From: Protea cynaroides
Taxonomy: Eukaryota > Streptophyta > Magnoliopsida > Proteales > Proteaceae
NCBI GenBank assembly: GCA_028583415.1
Contig: CM053271.1
Location: 86,859,789 to 86,923,788, forward strand
Length of the DNA: 64,000 bases
Reading direction: 5' to 3'
The translations under genes and the position numbers were made by a program. Shown piece by piece: positions 43,606 through 54,600 of this stretch (its first letter is position 1; each line of letters opens with the position of its first letter). The notes below the pieces were generated by a model, which was not told the DNA's origin, searched no databases, and saw only the letters and a list, made by a program, of their open reading frames with translations.

Positions 43606-43613
43606 AACTCTAA

Positions 43614-43921
43614 GGCTCTCTTTGGTTTGTATTATATAATGTATTATATAATATATTATAAAATTTATGATTGTTTGGTATGATTTATAATGTCTATTTA
43701 TAATTAAAATAAATCAATATAATTCATTATCTACAAATAGGTGAGTAGCTATTTATCATTATTAGAATAATTTATTAGGTGATTGTTTATATTTCTCATT
43801 ATATAATGTATTATGTTTAGTGGTATCAAATGGTCATTATTTATTACTCATAATCTATTATCATAATTGATTTATCACCAATATTTAATAATACATTATA
43901 TAATACAAACCAAAGAGAGTA
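43614..43921. mobile_element. Tourist-like MITE (PIF/Harbinger type)
   Basis: 308 bp, very AT-rich, ends GGCTCTCTTTGGTTTG ... CAAACCAAAGAGAGTA, with inverted pairing over about 31 bp, flanked by TAA on both sides (43611-43613 and 43922-43924). The ends and the three-base TWA duplication fit PIF/Harbinger MITEs. Confidence 0.85.
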
Positions 43922-46188
43922 TAAGATAAAATAGGAATTATAAGATAAATAAGATTATGTGGCTAATAGTAGCCAACTAAGTATATAATTGTTTAATCTT
44001 AAGTAGTATATTATATATAAGATCTAATAATATAATATTATTATGTTATATTTTTTAAAAGGAATTTCATGAAGATAATTTATTACATGTATTGGGCCAA
44101 GTGGGCCCCAATTGATGGGAGAGAGTGAGTTAGTGGAGTGGTGTTGAATGTATAAAAAAAAATAAAAATAAAAAGTTCTGGGCTGTTTTGCAGCTTCAAG
44201 GCGCCCCTGTTTTGGGTTGCTAAAATAGTAACAGCTCAACTATTGAGCTGTCCGTTGTTGCTGCTTTGAACCTCCACCTGTAGGCATAGGTAGGGGGATT
44301 ATTTGCAATAAAATTGCAGCCCAAGGGGTTTTAGAAGAATTGTTTCAATGTGGTGGGGTTAGGTTAGTAATTGGTTTAAGGAAAATGACAAGAAGGTTAG
44401 TAGTTAAATGAGTTTTGATTGTTCTAATCAAGGGCAACTTGACACTTTACTACCTAAACAGATTTTTAATCATTTGCATAAATACAAGGGAGTGGAATTA
44501 AGAATGAATTCATTACTCGTCTTTACAGCTGTTCTTCATACGTATGAGAGAGCTGTGACAGAGGACTTAGGGGAAAACCGGCATAGAAGAAGAGGAAGAA
44601 GAACAGTAAGGGAGATTGAATGAGAGAGGGAGTTTAGTGAGGTGGCTGTAGAGCTGCTGTAGGAAGATGGAGTGAAGAAGAATTTGGGAGAAGAAAGGGG
44701 GCTGGAAAGGAAGACACAGCACAACAGTAGGTGTTTTGGGTTCTAGCAAGAATAGAAGAGAGAGAGAGAGAGAGAGAGAGTTTATACAGGTTAAGTTAGA
44801 TTGTGAGGGAGAAGCAGCTGAACTGCTGTAGGGATGAAGAAAAAAGAAAAGAAAAAAAAGGAACAGTGAGGAAGAGGGGGGGAGCATACCTGTTCGGTTG
44901 AAGGTGAGAGAGGAGCAGCATGTGTTGTCTCTTGAAGATAGAGCTGTAGCTGATTCAAACCTTGAAAGAGTGAAGCAGCTCAGCTGCCTACTAACAAGAA
45001 CAGAGGTATGCACCGAACCATCCTTGCCTTGCGTTGGTTAAAAAAAAAGGAAGAGAAAACAGAAAATGGACTTGAAGTTAGGTTGGGATTTGGCCAACAC
45101 AAGGTGCTGACTGAAATGTTCCTTCTCTATCTGTAATCTTTGATGATCAATAGCAGAGTATTGAGTGGGAGATGATGACACTCACGTTATGGTGGTTTAA
45201 AAAAAAACTACCCAAAAATGAACAGCAGATAGCTGTGTTCTATGAACTTAAGTGAGTTAAGTATTAGGTATCTACAGGGCAAACCTGATTGTGTAGGTAT
45301 ATGCAAGGCTTTATGCATGGTGCATATACATGTATGGACCAAAGGGTGAACAGGGATAATAAATTGAATGAACAACAGACTTTTGAACTTCAGATTTACA
45401 TCATGATGCTTTTTATAAAAATGATGACCTAAATGAAAATAGAGGATGGACAGCAAGGTTTATGAATCTATAAAGAAAAAAACACAACAGCAAGTATAGA
45501 AAGACTGTCTACTAGTAGTACAGAGATTGATCAAAGGATAGAGATTGATAATGGACCGAAAATTTAAAAGACAGAGACCTATGGACAGTATACTGAGCTT
45601 GAGAACTGTATATATATTATGTCATGATGTTCTAGGATAAAAAGAATGAAGATAACTGTTGTCTAGAATAGCAAACCAATTTTTACAGATTGTGATTGAA
45701 AAGTGTTTAAATGCTGAAGCTAGTTAAGCTTTCTAATGAAGATTTTGGTATGATTCAAGGACCATAATATATGGATATCATAATTAAGCTTAAGAATAAA
45801 ATATGAGCTATAATGTTAAAAAAGAAAAAAAAGGAATATAAAGACCTACTGCTGTACAAAACAGCGAAGTGTATGATGTAGGAAATACGAATATATAAAG
45901 ACTATATAGTTAAGATATGTGATGTATAAATCAAGAAAATAGAGGCTAAGGTTGAAGTTCTTCTGTGTTTTGCAAAAGAAACAGATGAGGCAGTAACTTC
46001 AAAATCAGGTAATCAGTACCCTTTTGGTCGTCTATATAAAAGAGGAACAGCACGGTTTTGTTCTTGTTCCCCAAGCATGATAACCAGATTTTGAATGTAA
46101 TGAAAGTTCAGATTGGGTTGGTGTTCAGTGTACCGCACCGTGGGTACAAGATCGAAAAGAAAAAAGAAAGACAATAAAATAAAGTTAC
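43922..46188. other. Possible Gy-3 LTR remainder and GA-rich leader; no gene
   Basis: AT-rich sequence, then a long purine-rich stretch (44560-44900) with an (AG)n run at 44757-44780. No coding motif. It may be the promoter and leader part of the Gy-3 LTR, but no LTR end was found. Confidence 0.35.
44757..44780. repeat. (AG)n microsatellite
   Basis: About 12 AG units. Confidence 0.95.
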
Positions 46189-46289
46189 GCGTGGCAATCC
46201 AGAGCTCGCTCACCGAGTAAGCTTCGCTACCTAACAGCTGTCCGAATTGGAAGCTCTCGATGAACGACGGCTTGCAGCTCAACAACAAC
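46189..46289. repeat. 101-bp dispersed repeat, copy 2
   Basis: Second copy of 34375-34475. On the - strand it reads SCKPSFIESFQFGQLL and SVSELWIAT, which I do not recognise. Confidence 0.85.
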
Positions 46290-48517
46290 TCGAGTTGTAT
46301 CAAGCTCGTAATGTCCCTTTCCTCACGGTGTTCCTTAACACCATTTCCTTGTTATAGGGTTTCTTTCCTTTATTAAAAAATTATTTTAGTCTCCTGTGGG
46401 GTCCAACCCCTTCTTGTCCTATACCTTTGTCAGAGTTTTGATTATGAACCGTACTATTGATAGTCTCAAAAATCTCTTTCTTGCTACTCTCTTCTTTTTT
46501 TGTATAGACTGAAATTAGTTTATCCAAAGTCCACTTCGTCCTAGAAGTGTTGTAAGCTACCTTAATAGGTTGTACTCCTTAAGTAGAGACTTCAATGCCA
46601 AGTACACCAAAAAAAATACTAGAAAGCCCTACAATATGATCTCTAACACTGTCATTTCCATCAAAAAATGTGAGTCAATTTCCCGATAAAGTACCCATCT
46701 GCCCCTTTTCAGATGCTTCATATTTTGCTTTCATGCCCTTTGGTAAACTCAAGGCAGTTTCCTTTTCCTCAATTCTGTCCAATATAGACTCATAGACAGA
46801 ACAACTAATTATGAGCAAACATTTCTTGTTTGTATTTTTCTACTTTTCCATATGTAGCACTTCAACTGGAGTGCTTGTATCTTCGATTTCAGCAAGTTTT
46901 TCCTCAGTGATAGATAATGCATAACTATTATGCAGTGCAAAGAATGAAAAACATGATACACACTCACAAACAAACTGAGCTAGCATTAACTTAATACATG
47001 TAAGCAAGTAGTCATTTCCCAAGAGTCAACCGAAATACCATTCATCCTTTGGAATAAGTGTACATTTGGTCCTCTCTGCAATAACTGCAAAGGGATAATG
47101 ATCTTTGGGAATCCCATCACCTTTTGAAACCCCAAAGCCAAAATTCATTTTATCCAAGTGCATGAATACACAAACTTTGGCAATGCCACCTTTGGGTGGA
47201 CACTGTCCGGTCTAACTGCTCTTACAAATGTATGGATTCTTGACAATGCAATCTTTAAGTGGACATTATCTTTGATGTATTCATAAATGCGTTCTCCTTG
47301 AACTTGAGAGCATTTTGATGAAACCAAATGTGTCACTTTGGTGGGTTCCACCTAATCGTAACATGATACTTACAAACCCTTAATGACAATGAGGTTTGAC
47401 AATGCCACCTTTGGATCAATATTGTCTTACTTTGAAACATTTATAAATACAAAACCTCGAATTTGAAGATATCATAATCAAACTAGGTGTGTCACTTTAG
47501 CGGGTTCCACCCAATTCCACCATGATATCACCAAACTCTATTTTGTAGCGGTAGTGGGAATTTTGAAATATGAATATCACAAAATATTCAAATATAAAGA
47601 TAAACATTCATTGAAATCATGCACAATAGCTCATCAAGATAAATGGTACGAATTATCATAATACCCAACAGAAAAACTACAAACCTGGTTTCCTAAGGGT
47701 ATTTTCCATCAAAAACACCTTCCCCTTGTTTCCAAAATTAATCAAATTACATACCAAAATGAAAATCTCGATGAGACAAGCCCAACACAAAAAAAGGGCG
47801 GCGCGTGAAATCACTCACCAAGGAACAGGGTCGACTTGCCTCAAGTCGGTCAAGATCAGTTTAGTCTATCATGGATTGATTCAGTCCGACTCGATCGGTC
47901 TTGGTTATAATTAAACCAACGAAACGTATCAACGGTTCAACTGGCAGTTTGTTTTCCAGACCAATGGGTCACTTCAGCGGGTCACAACCCAGGGAATAAT
48001 CAGATTTTTGGGCCAGAAATTCGGGTTTTTGGGTCGCCAGCTGGGTAAAAAACCAGGTTAGCAGGTCGAGCATCCAACTATTTGGGTCATTGGGTTACAC
48101 ATGCCTACCCGCACATGCATCAGTCAGGTCTAGCACGAGATGACTAGGCCCAATTCAACCCATTAGGGTTTCCAAGTTGGTGCGCGTGGTTCGCCTGGGT
48201 TGATTCAGCAGGGTTTTTGAGTCTACTCGGGGACGCCAAAAGATTTCCCTTTTTTTATAATTGAACCAGAGAGTGGATCTCACTCGTTTTTTCCGTCGAC
48301 ACGTGGCAACGCGTTCGACGCCCGTGATTTTTATATCTTTGTTGCCACTTCTCCAAGTTCTTTCCAACGTTGTAATTTGTCACTTTTCGCCAGTCGAAAA
48401 AATTTCCGACAGTGAGAAATCTCTAACAGATTTGATCCAAAATCCCTCTACCATGCTCAATCAATCAATATTGGCCTTTACAATTAATCACCATTGATCC
48501 TAGGTCTATATGGTAGA
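46290..48517. other. LE-1 interior near its 5' end; no recognised gene
   Basis: Frames on the - strand (for example at 46840-47022 and 48155-48367) have no known motif. A duplicated segment with TGTGTCACTTT(G/A)G(T/C)GGGTTCC occurs near 47327 and 47493. Confidence 0.45.
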
Positions 48518-48530
48518 GGCTCTGATACCA
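48518..48530 (-). other. Primer-binding site of LE-1 (initiator tRNA-Met)
   Basis: TGGTATCAGAGCC on the - strand, two bases from the LTR. It shows that LE-1 is a reverse-transcribed LTR element on the - strand. Confidence 0.85.
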
Positions 48531-48532
48531 AT

Positions 48533-48882
48533 TGTTAGACTTTTTCCATTCATAGGGTTTCATCTCAACCCTAATAGACCATACAAAGATCTAGAACACA
48601 ATGAAGATATAAAGGAATTCTTAATGGTAAAGACATACCTGTTCATTGGAAATTGATTTTCGCCATTTAATTAGAAGCTTTGATCACAATCTTCCATAGC
48701 CCACAGAGGAATTCCACTTGCTTCTCAATGCTTATAGGTGTAGAGAGAAAAAAAACAACTGGAGCTATAGGGTTGCCTATCTATATCTTGTGACGAACCA
48801 GACCAAACCAGTCAACTCAATGACATGGCCTCCCACTATTCAATGGGTTCGGTAATTAAGCCCACTAGGATATTATTTAACA
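48533..48882 (-). repeat. LE-1 5' LTR
   Basis: 350 bp, TGTTAGAC ... TTTAACA as read on the + strand (TGTTA/TAACA ends). Paired with 32798-33206. Confidence 0.8.
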
Positions 48883-49063
48883 AGTGCTTGTTCTTCATAA
48901 CGCGAGTAGCATCGAACAGCAGAATGACCAGGTTTGTTGCAGATTTGACAGGTAATGTGGGATCGAGACTCATTGTAATCACCTTCTGGTCGAGAGAACG
49001 AGCCGCGACCATAACCATGATATTGTGACCTAGTGCTGGTTCCTTAGAGACCCACGACCTCAT
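48883..49063 (-). pseudogene. Co-2 gag zinc knuckle fragment
   Basis: On the - strand SRSHITCQICNKPGHSAVRC then YSRYEEQ: a copia CCHC knuckle C-x2-C-x4-H-x4-C. The sequence expected next, the protease, is found at 32797 on the other side of LE-1. On the right it is cut by the Co-3 LTR. Confidence 0.75.
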
Positions 49064-49082
49064 GAGACTTTGGAATCATTTT

Positions 49083-49315
49083 TGTTGAATCAGAAAAAGA
49101 ATGAGAGAGATTGTTATTCTCCCACCATCCCAGCTTTATTTATAATAAGAGAGATTACAAACTAATAGGAACTCTAGAGAGACTAAGAGTCCCAGTTAGA
49201 CTAGGAGTCCCAGATAACTAGGAAAGGAAAAGTCCTAGTTACCTAAGGAAAGGAAATAAATAAATACCAAAAATTACATAAAAACCCTCAACTGAAGTGT
49301 ATGACTTTTGCAACA
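49083..49315 (-). repeat. Co-3 3' LTR
   Basis: TGTTGAATC ... TTTTGCAACA as read on the + strand, 233 bp, followed by CTCACCCTCAAG, the reverse of a polypurine tract. Confidence 0.75.
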
Positions 49316-49379
49316 CTCACCCTCAAGTTGGTGCATATATATCAAACATGCACAACTTGGATAATAATGGGTGAAACTA

Positions 49380-51259
49380 CTTCCCTAGAAGCCCTTTGGT
49401 AAAGATGTCAGTCACTTGACATTTGACTGAACATAATGAACACAGATCTGTCCACTATCCAATTTTTCCTTGATAAAGTAACGATCAATTTCCACATGCT
49501 TAGTCCAACTATGTTGAGCTGAATTGTGAGCAATATTGATTGCAGCTTTATTGTCACAAAATATCCTCATAAGCTGGGTAGTATGGATACCCAGATCCTT
49601 TAATAATCCCTGTAATCATAACAGCTCGCATATTCCCTGAGCCATAGCTCTAAACTCGGCCTCTATATTGAAACAGGCTACCACATTCTGCTTCTTGTTT
49701 CGCCAAGTAACCAGATTTCCTCTAATAAATGTATAATATCCTGAAGTAGATTTTCTATCTGGATTTTCTGCCCAGTCAGCATCAGTATAGGCATCAACAT
49801 TGAAATGACCCTGAGAAGAAAGTAGAATTCCTCTTTCAGGAGCAGATTTCAGACAGTGCAATATGCGGAGAACTACATTCATATGAGAAGTATATGGGTC
49901 ATGCATGCATAAATTAACTCACCAAACTTACTGCAAAAGCAATATCAAGTTTAGTGTGGGCCAAGTATATCAACTTTCCAACTAACCGTTGGTACTGTTC
50001 CTTATCAACTGGTGTACCAGCCTTTTCTTGCAGTCTAGTATTAGGATCAATTGGTGTTTCACAGGGCCAACACCCTAAGAGACCGGTCTCTGAAAGAAGA
50101 TCAAATATGTACTTTCGCTGAGACAAATAAACACCGCTGGTAGAATGTGCAACCTCAATCCCAAGGAAATATCTCAATTTTCCTAGGTTTTTTACTTCAA
50201 ACTCCTTTCTCAAGAAGATCTTCAGGTGTCTAATTTCTTCGTCAACACTGCCTGTAATCACAATATCATCTACATATACTACGAGAAAAGTGAATTTCCC
50301 GTCCCTCTGCTTAATGAATAATGTGTGATCAGCATTGCTTTGTTTGTAACCTACAAAGGTCATTGCTCTATGAAACCTCCCGAACCAGACCCTAAATGAT
50401 TGCTTAAGCCCCATAGAGGGATCGTTTTAGTTTACTCACCTTTCCTTCAAGGGCTGATGCTGTAAACCCTGGAAGAATATCCATGTACACTTCCTCAGCT
50501 AACTCCCTATGGAGGAATGCATTCTTAACGTCTGGTTGCAGAAGATCCCCATCAAAGTGTACTGCACAGGCTAAAATGACACGAATAGTAGTCATTTTTG
50601 CCACAGGAGCAAATGTCTCCTAATAATCGATCCCATAAGTTTGAATGAATCTACGGACTACTAACCTGGCCTTGTATCTGTCTATAGTCCTGTCTTCTTT
50701 CTGCTTTACAGTAAAGATCCACTTACACCCAACAGTCTTCTTCCCTGGTGGAAGATCAACTAAGTCCCAAGTCTAATTTTTCCTCAGGGCAGTCATTACT
50801 TCTACCATGGCTGCTTTCCATCTCATATTTGTGAATGCATCCTACCAATATTTGGGAATAGACACAAAAGACAAAGTAGAAACAAAAGCAAGATATGAAG
50901 GAGACAATGATTTAGAAGAAATATACTGAGATATAGAATGCTCAGTACATGACCTAGTACCTTTATGAATAGCAATAGGTAAGTCTGACTCAGGGGGAAA
51001 AATATTACTAGACGGAAGGATCTCATTCTCTGAAATAGTTTTTGGATCCAAAGCTGGCAAAGAGATGTGTGTAGGTGCATTGATGGGGGTAGTCTTTCCC
51101 TGATTGAGTCTGGTACGGCTATAGACTTGTAGTCGAAGTGTTTCCATGGGAAGTTGTTCAATAGAGGGTGATGTCGGCTCAGTAGCAGGGGTAGGAGGTG
51201 TAGGCTCAGTAGCAGGTATAGGTTTAGGTGTTTCCCCTTGAAGTGGAAGGAGAGGCATA
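49380..51259 (-). pseudogene. Co-3 RT and RNase H with linker
   Basis: Linker LRLQVYSRTRLNQ, IAIHKGTRSCTEHSISQYIS, SPSYLAFVSTLSFVSIPKYW. RT: TIRVILACAVHFDGDLLQPD, then the VKNAFLHRELAEEVYM segment, SLYGAMGLKQSFRVWFGRF and the intact YVDDIVITG. RNase H: DAYTDADWAENPDRKSTSGY and the RAMAQGICELL region. Stops near 50412, 49908 and elsewhere. One of the better preserved copia blocks, but dead. Confidence 0.83.
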
Positions 51260-51264
51260 GGTAT
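51260..51264. repeat. Target duplication of Co-4, left (GGTAT)
   Basis: Perfect match with 56902-56906. Confidence 0.93.
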
Positions 51265-51639
51265 TGTAACAAAACCACATGAACAAAGTACTAAACCAGA
51301 AACTAATGAACAAGAAGAAGTGAGAGAGAATCACGAAAACCAGAAGAAGGCTGGTGTCGTGATCTATAACTCTCCCTTTAGTCCAGAACTTATATTTATA
51401 AGTAAAAAATAGAATCCATTGCATTATTAAGTCTCCAAAAATAAAGAGAATAAAATAAGGAACAAAATATAACTGAATAAGGAAACAAATAATGAGAGAA
51501 AATAGGAAAGAGAAGATCCAGTCAATGTCGCTGGCTTTAATCACCGCCAGTGACAATTGCTTGTCCCCAATATGGGCTAGTCCTTGATATGGGCTGGTCC
51601 TTGTCGATATGGGTCTATGTAGCCTATGTAACATTAACA
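51265..51639 (-). repeat. Co-4 3' LTR
   Basis: TGTAACAAAACC ... CATTAACA as read on the + strand. Followed by CCCTCCCTCAA, a reversed polypurine tract (51640-51650). Confidence 0.9.
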
Positions 51640-52949
51640 CCCTCCCTCAAGCTTGGAGTACACAGATCACCCAATCCAAGCTTGTAACAGTTTAACCGAT
51701 ATGCAAGTCCGAACAGAGGCTTTGTAAAAATATCAGCAAGTTGATTTGAAGAAGATACAAATGGAGTAACAACTATCTTCTTCATAACAATGTCTCGAAC
51801 AAAATGACAATCAACTTCTATGTGTTTTGTCCGCTCACAGAAGACTGGATTACTGGCAATATAAATGGCCGCTTGATTATCACACATCAAGGACATGGGC
51901 CGTGAGATTGGGAATCTAAGCTCTTGCTGAAGATTTTTCAACCATAATAACTCAGCAATAGTATGTGCCATAGCACGATATTCAACTTCAGCACTGGACT
52001 TGGATATAGTAGTTTGTTTTTTACTCCGACAAATAACAACAAAAGTACAGTATCTAGTGGTGGAACGTTTATCACCATCAGCTCCTACCCAATCAGAATC
52101 AGAATAACCAACAATGTCAAGATGCCGATGCCCATGATAAATAAGATCAGTTCCAAGAGATTTCTTGAGATACCACAATATGCGACAGGCTGCTTCCCAG
52201 TGAACAATTTTAGGAGCATGCATAAACTGACTATCAACCCCAACAGCAAAAGAAATATCAGGCCAAGTTATAGTTAAATAAATCAATTCCCCAACCAAGC
52301 ATCTGTATTGATGAATATCAGAATATTCAGGACTATCACAAGTTTCAAGTTTTTGGTATGGATCCATTGGTGTATCAACTGGTTTAGCTCCAAGAACTCT
52401 GGACTTAGAAAGTAAATAAAGCACATACTTCCTTTGAGACAAACTAATGCTTTTACTATTGCGAACCACTTCAATCCCCAAGAAATAATGAAGAAGACCT
52501 AATTCTTTCATCTGGAAGTAAGTATCTAGATAAGATTTAATTTCAGCAATACTAGTCTTATCATTCTCTGTAATAATAATATCATCGACATACGCAACAA
52601 TAATGGTGACATAAGAGGAACGGCGTCTCACAAAAATAAAATGATCAAAGTAACATGTAACAAAGCCAAAATCTGTAATAACAGTGCTAAACTTATCAAA
52701 CCATGCACCAGGAGATTGTTTTAGTCCATAAATTGTCTTAAGCAATTTGCATACCTTAGTTGAATTCCCTCCCTGAGCAACATACCCTGGAGGTTGGTCC
52801 ATGTAGACTTCCTCGTGTAGGTCACCACACAAAAAGACATTCTTAACATCTATTTGATAAAGAGGCCAGTCAAGATTCACAGCCAAAAAAATAAGAACAC
52901 AAACAGAGTTGAGACGAGCAACAAGAGAGAACGTCTCAAAATAATCCAC
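51640..52949 (-). CDS. Co-4 RT and RNase H (long open part)
   Basis: 441 codons open, ending 16 bases inside the LTR (stop at 51624-51626). RT: DWPLYQIDVKNVFLCGDL, EEVYMDQPPGYV, TIYGLKQSPGAWFDKF, then the intact catalytic AYVDDIIIT and YFLGIEVVRNSKSISLSQRK. RNase H: GYSDSDWVGADGDKRSTT, SSAEVEYRAMAHTIAELLWL, LMCDNQAAIYIASNPVFCE and TKHIEVDCHFVRD, then QLADIFTKPL. The start shown is only where the frame opens; in the polyprotein it follows the linker after frame breaks. Most complete retroelement enzyme in the window. Confidence 0.85.
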
Positions 52950-53515
52950 CTCATAGGTCTAAGTGAATCCTTTGGCAACCAGGCGAGCCTTTAGTCTGTC
53001 AACAGTACCATCAGAATTATGTTTGATAGTATAAATCCATCTGCAACAAACCACTGAAGACCCTGTGGTAAATTAACCAGAGTCCATGTTTGCCGAGCCA
53101 TTAAGGCATCCATCTCAGCATCCTTAACTACCTTCCATCCTAGATGGGACAAGGCTTGGGAAAAGGAAGTAGGAACAATAATAGTAGATAACGAGTGAAC
53201 CAAATTTTGGTGATAACGAGGGAAATAAGCTGTGAAAACAAAATGCTTAATAGGAAAAGTACTTTTATAAGTACATTACCTTTACGTAGAGCAATAGGGA
53301 GATCAAAAGAGACGATCAGGAGTAGTAATTGGCGGAGCAGCTGGTGCAATAGTGGTTGGAGCCACTGGTTGACGTCGTGTATAAACTTGCAGGGAAGGTG
53401 GAGGGTCAGAAGGTAAGGTGTGGTCAATTGGTGGTTCAGGATCATCAGGAGTGATGGTAGGCACTAAAGGGATCGGTGGATCAGATGGAGGTGAAGGAGG
53501 TGGCACCAAAACTTG
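52950..53515 (-). pseudogene. Co-4 linker between integrase and RT
   Basis: Pro-rich stretch (PPPSPPSDPPIPLVPTITPD), LQVYTRRQPV and, in other frames, SHLGWKVVKDAEMDALMARQ with TWTLVNLPQG, the RT N-terminus. Frame breaks near 53200, 53300 and 52990. Confidence 0.75.
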
Positions 53516-54600
53516 ATAGTATGGCTTCTCTTCGAAGAAGGTAACATCAGGACTGACATAGTGACGTTTGGTAGTAGCATCGAAACACCTATACCCCTTG
53601 TACGAGAATAACCAAGAAGATACACTTTAGAGAACAGAGGGAAAGTTTTTCCAATTTAGGATGCATAATGTAAACAAAGCATGTATAACCAAAGACTCTA
53701 GGAAGAACAGGAAATAAAGGAGTGTTAGGATAAAGAAGACGAAATGGCATTTTGTCGTGTAAAACAGAAGAAGGCATACGATTTATGAGAAAACAAGCTG
53801 TCAAGACAGCATCACACCAATAAAACTGAGGGACATTCATATGAAACATTAGAGACCTGACAATATCCAGAAGATGTCTATTTTTGCGTTCAGTAACCCC
53901 ATTTTGTTGAGGGGTATAGACACAACTAGTATAATGGATTATACCATTAGCAAAATAGAAATTAGACAAAGAATTTTGAACATATTCAAGAGCATTATCT
54001 GTTCGAAACATTTCAATTGGAACTCTAAACTAAGTAAGAATCTCCTTATGAAACCTTTTGAAAATAGAAAGAAACTCAGAACGGTCTTTTATTAAATAAA
54101 ACCAGGTCATCCGGGAAAAATCATCCACGAAGGTTACAAAATAAGGGAAACCTAATCTACTGGGCATATGACAATGACCCCAAATATCATAATGTACTAA
54201 AGAAAAGGGAGTAGAATTCTTAGGACTAGAACGAGAAGGGATAGACGAAGGTTACAAAATAAGGGAAACCTAATCTACTGGGTACATGACAATGACCCCA
54301 AATATCATAATGTACTAAAGAAAAGGGAGTAGAATTCTTAGGACTAGAACGAGAAGGGAAAGACGAACGATGATGTTTTCCTAACTCACACACCTCACAT
54401 TGTAGTGTAGTGAGAGGCTTACAACTAGGAATAAGAACATTCATCTTAGACAAAGACAAATGACCAAGCAATTGGTGCCACTGAAAATGGGTAGTGGTAG
54501 TAATTGTAGTTACAGCAATAGATAAACGTTCAGTGGGCTCCAAGTAGTACAGACCAGCATGCTCATGCTTGCATATTCGTCCATAGGTCAAATCGGGCAA
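53516..54600 (-). pseudogene. Co-4 integrase
   Basis: N-terminal zinc-binding segment HWQHQ-type (HFQWHQLLGHLSLSKMNVLI, LQCEVCELGKHHRSSFPSRS), then the first core Asp near YDIWGHCHVPS, FRTDNALEY with the second Asp, and NGVTERKNRHLLD with the Glu. A 118-bp tandem duplication shifts the frame inside the core. Confidence 0.82.
54128..54363. repeat. 118-bp tandem duplication in Co-4 integrase
   Basis: Units 54128-54245 and 54246-54363, beginning CGAAGGTTACAAAATAAGGG. Nearly identical; 118 is not divisible by three, so it breaks the frame. Confidence 0.93.

Larger units (their letters stand above)
32798..48882 (-). mobile_element. LE-1: 16-kb LTR element without recognisable pol (LARD-like)
   Basis: LTRs at 32798-33206 and 48533-48882 in the same orientation, an initiator-Met primer site next to the right LTR, and near-matching 5-bp flanks. 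The host is Co-2: gag zinc knuckle on the right, protease on the left. The interior shows no RT or integrase of its own and holds several later insertions, which explains its size. Confidence 0.65.

Noticed and set aside
51963..52277. + strand ORF of 104 codons
   Set aside because: Shadow of the Co-4 RT/RNase H frame on the other strand.
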